Below are positions 6,481 through 10,553 of a stretch of DNA of 10,553 nucleotides, one piece after another; the stretch's first letter is position 1, and each line of letters begins with the position of its first letter. Below the pieces are notes generated by a model, which worked only from the letters and a program-made list of their open reading frames with translations, searched no databases and was not told the origin of the DNA. The stretch comes from Desulfobacterales bacterium (lineage in GTDB: Bacteria; Desulfobacterota; DSM-4660; Desulfatiglandales; Desulfatiglandaceae). Both the position numbers and the translations under genes were made by a program. The DNA lies in contig JAKLQB010000717.1 in NCBI GenBank assembly GCA_022013615.1, positions 1 through 10,553 of the forward strand, written 5' to 3'.

Positions 6481-7938
6481 CTATTCCTTTTTCGCATCTT
6501 CCAAGAACATTGATTTCACTATGTACGTGATTTTGATCTGCTTTTTAGACCCCTGAGCGATCTTTAAAGATGCAGGTCGTAATGCCAAATTAGCGGTGAT
6601 TTCCCCTGATTTTTCAACAGTATCGAGTCGTATCTTTTCCGTATAAAGGGTAGAAATTTTTTCCAATATGCTGCGCCCACCGATGACAGCAACTTCTTCC
6701 GGATCTATTTTCACTTTAGTTAAAGTCAGGTAGACGGGTAATTTGCCTATCCAGTCAACCTGTACAGGTAACTCCTTTTCCACTTTAACATCCAGGGTAA
6801 CGTCCACAACACTCGGTTCCATTTCTTTTAGCAGCACTCCGGGCGGTAGCTTGATGTTTTCGTTGGTGATGGTGAAGAAATTCTGCCCCACGATCGCCTT
6901 GCTCAGATCTAATCGCACCTGAACCTGATCAGGACTAATCGATTTTAGGATTGTACCTGATCCGCTCAACTGAAAACGGACGGTGTTTACAGATGCCTCC
7001 AGAATTTCCATTTCAGGGGGGCGATTCATATATTCTATGGTAACATCGAGTGTGGCCAGGGTATCCAAACCTCTTGTAAAACCGAACCAGACTGCCGTTA
7101 CAAACAGAAATGAAGCCAAAGCTGCAAAAGGAAGTTCGAGTTTCTGCTTTCTCCTGGAAAGCCCTATCGTTTTCCAATCCTGATTAAAAGACTCATCCAG
7201 CAGTTGTGCAAGTTCATTCTTTCCGCGTACTTTTCTTAGTTTCCCGTCTCTGACCAAAGCCACCTTTCCAGTCTCTTCAGACACTACGATCACTATCGCA
7301 TCCGTAAGTTCAACCAGTCCAGCAGCCGCCCGGTGGCGCGTCCCGTAGTGGGACGGCAAATCCTTACTTCCAGATACAGGGAGAATTGCACCTACCTGTG
7401 AAATCCGATTACTCTGAATAATGACTGCCCCATCATGGACCGGGTTACCGGGCCAGAATATGCTCAGGATCATTTCTTTTGAGACGATCCCATCCCATGG
7501 AATCCCACTATGTACCACATCCTTCAAGTCATCTTTCTGTTCAAAAACAATCAAGGCACCATAGGGCTTTTTAGCCAGATCAAAGACAGTCTCCGATATT
7601 ACTTCGATGGGAGTTTGTACAATTTCATGCGTATAGCCCCAAAGCAGCGATCTCAGATTCTTCGCCTGTAGCACAGACCTGAGCTCATTTCTAAAGACAA
7701 CAATAACGATGAGAGCAACGGCCGCAATAATCCCCTGAATCGCCCAACTGGTAACCACCAGGTTCAGCCAGACGGCCACCCGCTGAAAAATCCAGAGTAT
7801 CCCAATCCCAATAAGTACGCGTAATACCGGGGTTGCCCTAAACAGGACATAAAGACGGAAGAGGACGTAACTGATAAATAAAATGTCGATTATATCTGTC
7901 CAGTGGATACTGGAAAGAGCGATAAAGAAATTATTCAT
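6481..7938 (-). CDS. cdaA: Membrane diadenylate cyclase fused to two YbbR domains (CdaA-CdaR fusion)
   Basis: Predicted to make cyclic di-AMP from two ATP at the inner membrane. Three N-terminal membrane helices lie near residues 13-33, 37-57 and 62-82. They are followed by the cytoplasmic DAC domain (about 95-255), with both catalytic motifs intact: HDGAVII (Asp169-Gly-Ala) and GTRHRAA (Arg201-His-Arg). A basic RRKQK patch at 262-266 precedes a fourth helix (269-288), which carries two YbbR repeats (about 291-386 and 387-472, with PPGV-type turns and Val/Thr-rich strands) outside the membrane. In Firmicutes, CdaA (~270 residues) and its YbbR-containing regulator CdaR are separate neighbouring genes; here they are one 485-residue chain with the topology preserved. 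It starts 6 nt after the DUF2914 gene with no clear ribosome binding site, so translation is probably coupled. The cyclase call is firm; how the YbbR part regulates it is inferred. Confidence 0.94.
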   Translation of the reverse strand: MNNFFIALSSIHWTDIIDILFISYVLFRLYVLFRATPVLRVLIGIGILWIFQRVAVWLNLVVTSWAIQGIIAAVALIVIVVFRNELRSVLQAKNLRSLLWGYTHEIVQTPIEVISETVFDLAKKPYGALIVFEQKDDLKDVVHSGIPWDGIVSKEMILSIFWPGNPVHDGAVIIQSNRISQVGAILPVSGSKDLPSHYGTRHRAAAGLVELTDAIVIVVSEETGKVALVRDGKLRKVRGKNELAQLLDESFNQDWKTIGLSRRKQKLELPFAALASFLFVTAVWFGFTRGLDTLATLDVTIEYMNRPPEMEILEASVNTVRFQLSGSGTILKSISPDQVQVRLDLSKAIVGQNFFTITNENIKLPPGVLLKEMEPSVVDVTLDVKVEKELPVQVDWIGKLPVYLTLTKVKIDPEEVAVIGGRSILEKISTLYTEKIRLDTVEKSGEITANLALRPASLKIAQGSKKQIKITYIVKSMFLEDAKKE

Positions 7939-7944
7939 GGCTTA

Positions 7945-8388
7945 TCAATTGGTAATGCTGAAGCGCAGTACGCCCAGGGTTTTGTTGGCCTGATCAGTTA
8001 TTGTCACCCGCCAGGGCCCTTTGTCATATTCACGAAGTTGGATGGAGCTATAGGTTGACCATCGAGGCGGTCTTAGAGACAACTTTTGTTTAGTGATTAG
8101 TTCATCCTTGTAATACCAGCTATGGTAAATGTCGCTTTTTTCAGGCACAGGGTCAAAGTGTGTGAAGCAAAAAATTTTTCCAATTGTTACAGAGAAAACA
8201 ACTGCCTGGTTTTCAGGCGCAAAGTCCTTTACCCTTTCGCAAATAGCTGCTCGAAGTAAGGTCAATTTTGTGGCAATTTTATCAGAATGTTTGTGTTGTG
8301 AAGTGGAAATGTCCTTTTCTTGAGAAAGAACTTGCGATGGAACTACAATACAAAAAAGGAAAAATAGAAAGAAACGTCTACTGGGCAT
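7945..8388 (-). CDS. Secreted DUF2914-domain protein
   Basis: A 147-residue protein with an N-terminal signal peptide (MPSRRFFLFFLFCIVVPS, probable cleavage near VLS-QEK; no lipobox cysteine), hence periplasmic or membrane-associated. After a polar linker, the DUF2914 fold begins near RAAICERVKDFAP. It contains the family landmarks: a GKIFCFTHF strand, HSWYYKDE, PPRWSTYSS and GPWRVTI, ending with a LGVLRFSI strand. The biochemical function of DUF2914 is unknown; the domain is often found on exported or membrane proteins. I chose ATG 8388 over the upstream TTG 8433 because it places the signal peptide at the very N-terminus and overlaps the preceding microprotein gene by only 11 nt. Its placement 6 nt before cdaA suggests a shared envelope role, but that is inference. 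Confidence 0.85.
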   Translation of the reverse strand: MPSRRFFLFFLFCIVVPSQVLSQEKDISTSQHKHSDKIATKLTLLRAAICERVKDFAPENQAVVFSVTIGKIFCFTHFDPVPEKSDIYHSWYYKDELITKQKLSLRPPRWSTYSSIQLREYDKGPWRVTITDQANKTLGVLRFSITN

Positions 8389-8482
8389 TCCTGTTAGCCC
8401 CCTGTACAATGTGTATCCCCACCAGCCTCGCAACGAGGACGGCGATGTAAAGGGTGAATGGAATCTTAAAATGTTTGCGCAT
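8378..8482 (-). CDS. Putative 34-residue single-pass membrane microprotein
   Basis: A short open frame beginning MRKHFKIPFTLYIAVLVARL and ending GANRNAQ. A basic N-terminus leads into one hydrophobic helix (about residues 8-28), a common layout for small membrane proteins. The ATG is 24 nt after the glycerate kinase stop. An AAAGGT (8498-8493) lies about 10 nt upstream, and the stop codon overlaps the start of the DUF2914 gene by 11 nt, a classic coupling arrangement. An in-frame TGA just upstream means this is the only start. No family is recognised. It could be a regulator or partner of the membrane proteins encoded next to it, or simply a leader that helps translate the DUF2914 gene. Its shortness means chance cannot be excluded. 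Confidence 0.55.
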   Translation of the reverse strand: MRKHFKIPFTLYIAVLVARLVGIHIVQGANRNAQ

Positions 8483-8506
8483 ACCAGGGTTTACCTTTCA
8501 GTCTAC

Positions 8507-9859
8507 CTACCGGACCAAGACAAGCCGTACATCCATGACATTGGTGTTAGTGGGGCCAGTCATCAGGAGGTCTTTTGTTTTTTTAAAAAAGTGGTAGGCG
8601 TCATTATCATTCAGAAAATCCGCCGCCCTCATCCCCAGACCTACCCCCCTTTTCACTGTAAAAGGATCCACCACAGCGCCTGCTGCGTCCGTGGGGCCGT
8701 CGTTTCCATCTGTGCCGCCACTCAGGATAACCACCCTGGGCGGGAGATCCACGAGGTCCATGGCAGCGGCCAGACCGAACTCCTGGTTTCTTCCTCCAAG
8801 GCCCTTGCCTCGAATAGTAACGGTGGTTTCACCCCCGGAAATAATGCATGCAGGCGGAGGAATCGGCCTGCCCGTCCTCACAATCTCCTTGGCAATGGCG
8901 CTGTGCACTAACGCCACCTCTCTTGTTTCTCCTTCCACGGCCGAGGAAAGAATCAGGGTTTCATATCCAAGGGCCTGCGCTTTTTCCCTCGCCGCTTCAA
9001 GGGCTAATATATTGCTCCCGACGATAAGGTTAAAAACAGGCTCGAATACCGGATCATTCGCCTTGGGTGTTTCAGGAATTTGGCCCTCAAGCCCCGCCAT
9101 TATGTGTTCACGAATTGTAGTGGAGATACCTTCCAAATCATATTTATTGAAGATTTCTAAAACTTCCTTGAAAGTGGAACTGTCAGGTGTAAATGGTCCT
9201 GATGCGATTACATCCATTTTATCTCCCACCACATCGGAAAGCATCAGGTTGACAGTGGTTGCAGGATACGCGGCCCTTGCCATTTGTCCACCCTTGGATG
9301 ATGAAATATGCTTTCTGACAGTATTTATCTCATCAATACTTGCCCCACAAGCCAGCAAGCTGCTGGTAAGCTCCTGTTTTTCTGAGAGGCTGATTTTTCC
9401 GGCCGGCTGGGGAAGCAAGGCAGAACCGCCCCCCGATATAAGGGAGAAGATCAGGTCTTTTTCGCCGGCGCTTTGCAGGAAATCAATGATTTTTCTTGTC
9501 CCTTTTACACCGTTTTGGTCCGGCAAAGGATGATTGGCCTCAATGGTTTTTGTAATGGCCAGTGGTTGTGTAAAGCCATATTTTACGTTAATCAGCCCCC
9601 GGTAGATCCTGTCTCCGAGGAGATCTTCAATAGCCCTGGCCATGGGCGCCGTGGCTTTTCCTCCCCCCACAATCGAGATTCGATCGTATTTCATCAAATC
9701 AAGTTTGACCATTGTCTGGTCTTTCACACTTAGAATAAGGCTATTGCCTTCCACCCGCACAAAGCGCTTCACCGCATTATAAGGATCTACAGCCTTAACA
9801 GAACTTTTAAATATCTCCTCGGCCTCGGAACGTATCTGTTTGAGCAAATTGTCTTCCAT
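8507..9859 (-). CDS. gckA: Glycerate 2-kinase, MOFRL family (GckA/TtuD type)
   Basis: Predicted to phosphorylate D-glycerate with ATP to 2-phosphoglycerate, feeding glycerate into lower glycolysis. Its 450 residues are usual for the family. The N-terminal domain has IVGGGKAT (63-70), ANHPLPD (108-114), SGGGSALL (142-149) and the NTVRKHIS..KGGQ region (179-192). The C-terminal MOFRL domain has SGGETTV (341-347), GLGGRNQEF (353-361), GGTDGNDGPTDAAGA (381-395) and TGPTNTNVMDVR (434-445), all intact. A G-rich AGGGGTGG site lies 7 nt before the ATG. It is first in the minus-strand operon, behind a sigma70-like promoter and a structured leader. Why it shares a transcript with c-di-AMP synthesis is unclear. 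The family call is strong; the exact substrate (D-glycerate versus a related hydroxy acid) is inferred. Confidence 0.95.
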   Translation of the reverse strand: MEDNLLKQIRSEAEEIFKSSVKAVDPYNAVKRFVRVEGNSLILSVKDQTMVKLDLMKYDRISIVGGGKATAPMARAIEDLLGDRIYRGLINVKYGFTQPLAITKTIEANHPLPDQNGVKGTRKIIDFLQSAGEKDLIFSLISGGGSALLPQPAGKISLSEKQELTSSLLACGASIDEINTVRKHISSSKGGQMARAAYPATTVNLMLSDVVGDKMDVIASGPFTPDSSTFKEVLEIFNKYDLEGISTTIREHIMAGLEGQIPETPKANDPVFEPVFNLIVGSNILALEAAREKAQALGYETLILSSAVEGETREVALVHSAIAKEIVRTGRPIPPPACIISGGETTVTIRGKGLGGRNQEFGLAAAMDLVDLPPRVVILSGGTDGNDGPTDAAGAVVDPFTVKRGVGLGMRAADFLNDNDAYHFFKKTKDLLMTGPTNTNVMDVRLVLVR

Positions 9860-9896
9860 GGTTTGTCCACCCCTTTACTTTTTTCTAACATTGAAA

Positions 9897-9950
9897 ATCT
9901 GGTCCTCCCCCGCTTAGCGGGATCTTCGATGGACCAGGTATGATCCAGAT
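9897..9950 (-). promoter_or_regulatory. Structured 5' leader of gckA with mutually exclusive stems
   Basis: In the minus-strand RNA, CTGGTCC (9937-9931) pairs with GGACCAG (9905-9899), enclosing CCCGC (9921-9917), loop TAA, GCGGG (9913-9909). An alternative 6-bp stem can form between ATCTGG (9950-9945) and CCAGAT (9902-9897), using the same 3' strand. An ATTTT follows the 3' arm, a weak terminator-like tail. Both pairings are exact; whether they switch is inference. The hairpin is nearly symmetric, so it would also form on the other strand, although the pgm transcript probably starts beyond it. Confidence 0.4.
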
Positions 9951-9986
9951 GGCTCTGCGTTCTTTGAGATCCTGCTGTGAGCAGAA

Positions 9987-10016
9987 AGTATAGGGTGAAA
10001 TAGCCTTATGCGTCAA
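9987..10016 (-). promoter_or_regulatory. Sigma70-like promoter of the glycerate kinase operon
   Basis: On the minus strand, TTGACG (10016-10011) and TATACT (9992-9987) are separated by 18 bp, each one base from the consensus hexamers. Transcription would start near 9980, giving a leader of about 120 nt before gckA. No competing promoter of this quality was seen in the 248-bp divergent gap. Confidence 0.6.
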
Positions 10017-10051
10017 GGGAGAATAGGGCATATGTAAAGCTAAGTTATTCC

Positions 10052-10079
10052 TTCCATTTTTGAAATGATACATTATAAT
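10052..10079 (+). promoter_or_regulatory. Probable pgm promoter with perfect -10 box
   Basis: A perfect TATAAT at 10074-10079 lies 28 nt before the pgm ATG. The best -35 candidate, TTCCAT at 10052-10057 with 16-bp spacing, is poor, so an activator may help. Transcription would start near 10086, giving a short leader that carries the GGAGGGG ribosome binding site (10098-10104). Confidence 0.45.
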
Positions 10080-10107
10080 GTCGCTTAAAACTTATTCGGA
10101 GGGGAAA

Positions 10108-10553
10108 ATGGTGCATGAACTTGCGGGAAAGCCGGTGCCGAGATCACTACTTGCCAATATTCCAAGGCTTGTCTCTGCTTATTACACCCATAGGCCCGAT
10201 GTCACGGATCCGGCTCATCGTGTGGCCTTCGGTACTTCGGGGCACCGGGGATCGTCACTTAAGCATAGCTTCAATGAGGACCACATCCTGGCCATTTGCC
10301 AGGCCATCTGCGAATACAGAAAATCTAAAAACATTACCGGCTCTATGTTCATAGGTATGGATACACACGCTCTGTCAGAGGCCGCTCTATCTACTGCCAT
10401 TGAGGTATTTGCAGCGAGTGAAGTCACGGTGATGATTCAGAAGGAATTTCGGTATACACCCACCCCGGTCATCTCACATGCTATCCTTACTTACAACCGG
10501 GGTAGGAAAGAAGGTTTTGCTGATGGTATTGTCATCACCCCATCCCACAATCC
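10108..10553 (+). CDS. pgm: Alpha-D-glucose-specific phosphoglucomutase, N-terminal part (3' end outside window)
   Basis: Interconverts glucose-1-phosphate and glucose-6-phosphate in the cytoplasm, linking sugar catabolism with glycogen and envelope-sugar synthesis. The ATG at 10108 follows GGAGGGG by 3 nt. The 148 complete codons show ELAGKPV, then VAFGTSGHRGSSLKHSFNE, GMDTHALSEAAL, FRYTPTPVISHAIL and GFADGIVITPSHNP. These match the E. coli Pgm family (about 546 residues) rather than the GlmM/ManB type. Ser146 in TPSHNP is the phosphorylated catalytic serine and occupies the same residue number as in E. coli. The window ends in the next codon, so the metal-binding, sugar-binding and phosphate-binding domains are not seen. 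It is transcribed divergently from gckA. Confidence 0.96.
   Translation, partial: MVHELAGKPVPRSLLANIPRLVSAYYTHRPDVTDPAHRVAFGTSGHRGSSLKHSFNEDHILAICQAICEYRKSKNITGSMFIGMDTHALSEAALSTAIEVFAASEVTVMIQKEFRYTPTPVISHAILTYNRGRKEGFADGIVITPSHN

Noticed and set aside
7945..8433. TTG 8433 as the DUF2914 protein start
   Set aside because: It adds 15 residues ahead of a clear signal peptide and deepens the overlap with the microprotein; ATG 8388 is the simpler start.
8411..8911. 166-residue plus-strand frame
   Set aside because: It is antisense to the intact 3' end of gckA and to the microprotein, with low-complexity composition and no family resemblance.
8691..9533. 280-residue plus-strand frame opposite gckA
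   Set aside because: It is a long shadow of the MOFRL kinase coding strand; gckA shows every family motif, while this frame shows none.
9885..10073. 62-residue minus-strand frame upstream of gckA
   Set aside because: It spans the predicted gckA promoter and structured leader, has no recognisable domain or ribosome binding site, and would begin upstream of the likely transcription start.

Overview
The window looks like a piece of a Gram-negative, Deltaproteobacteria/Desulfobacterota-type chromosome. This is judged from mid-range base composition, the translation-gene order, a MerR-type gene directly behind pheT, and proteins of the c-di-AMP, DUF2914 and MOFRL glycerate kinase families. The assignment is an inference from gene content and protein style, not from a database search.

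Plus strand, 1-6237, is the conserved translation cluster: the 3' half of thrS, then infC, rpmI, rplT, pheS, pheT and a small MerR-family regulator 4 nt behind pheT (where E. coli has ihfA). It supplies threonyl- and phenylalanyl-tRNA synthetases, initiation factor 3 and ribosomal proteins L35 and L20. Three things stand out. infC has no usable ATG/GTG/TTG start and almost certainly begins at an AUA. A strong nested RNA structure lies just before rpmI, where E. coli places its L20 operator. A 100-bp element with perfect 14-bp inverted ends, preceded by a 14-bp tandem repeat, separates rpmI from rplT.

Minus strand, 9859 down to 6248, is a second, convergent operon: glycerate 2-kinase, an overlapping 34-codon membrane microprotein, a secreted DUF2914 protein, and a diadenylate cyclase fused to two YbbR repeats (CdaA and CdaR in one chain). 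An N-terminally amputated metallo-beta-lactamase-fold remnant lies at its end, packed between the cyclase stop codon and the MerR gene. A good sigma70-like promoter (TTGACG, 18 bp, TATACT) and a structured leader precede the kinase.

Plus strand, 10108 to the end, is the start of an alpha-D-glucose-specific phosphoglucomutase gene, divergent from the kinase, with its own TATAAT and a strong ribosome binding site. It is cut by the window edge just after the catalytic serine. No tRNA, rRNA, CRISPR, transposase or intact mobile element was seen, and no gene-free stretch exceeds about 250 bp. No clearly new multi-gene system is evident. The most original material is the fused c-di-AMP synthase with its microprotein/DUF2914 neighbours, and the regulatory or repeat structures.
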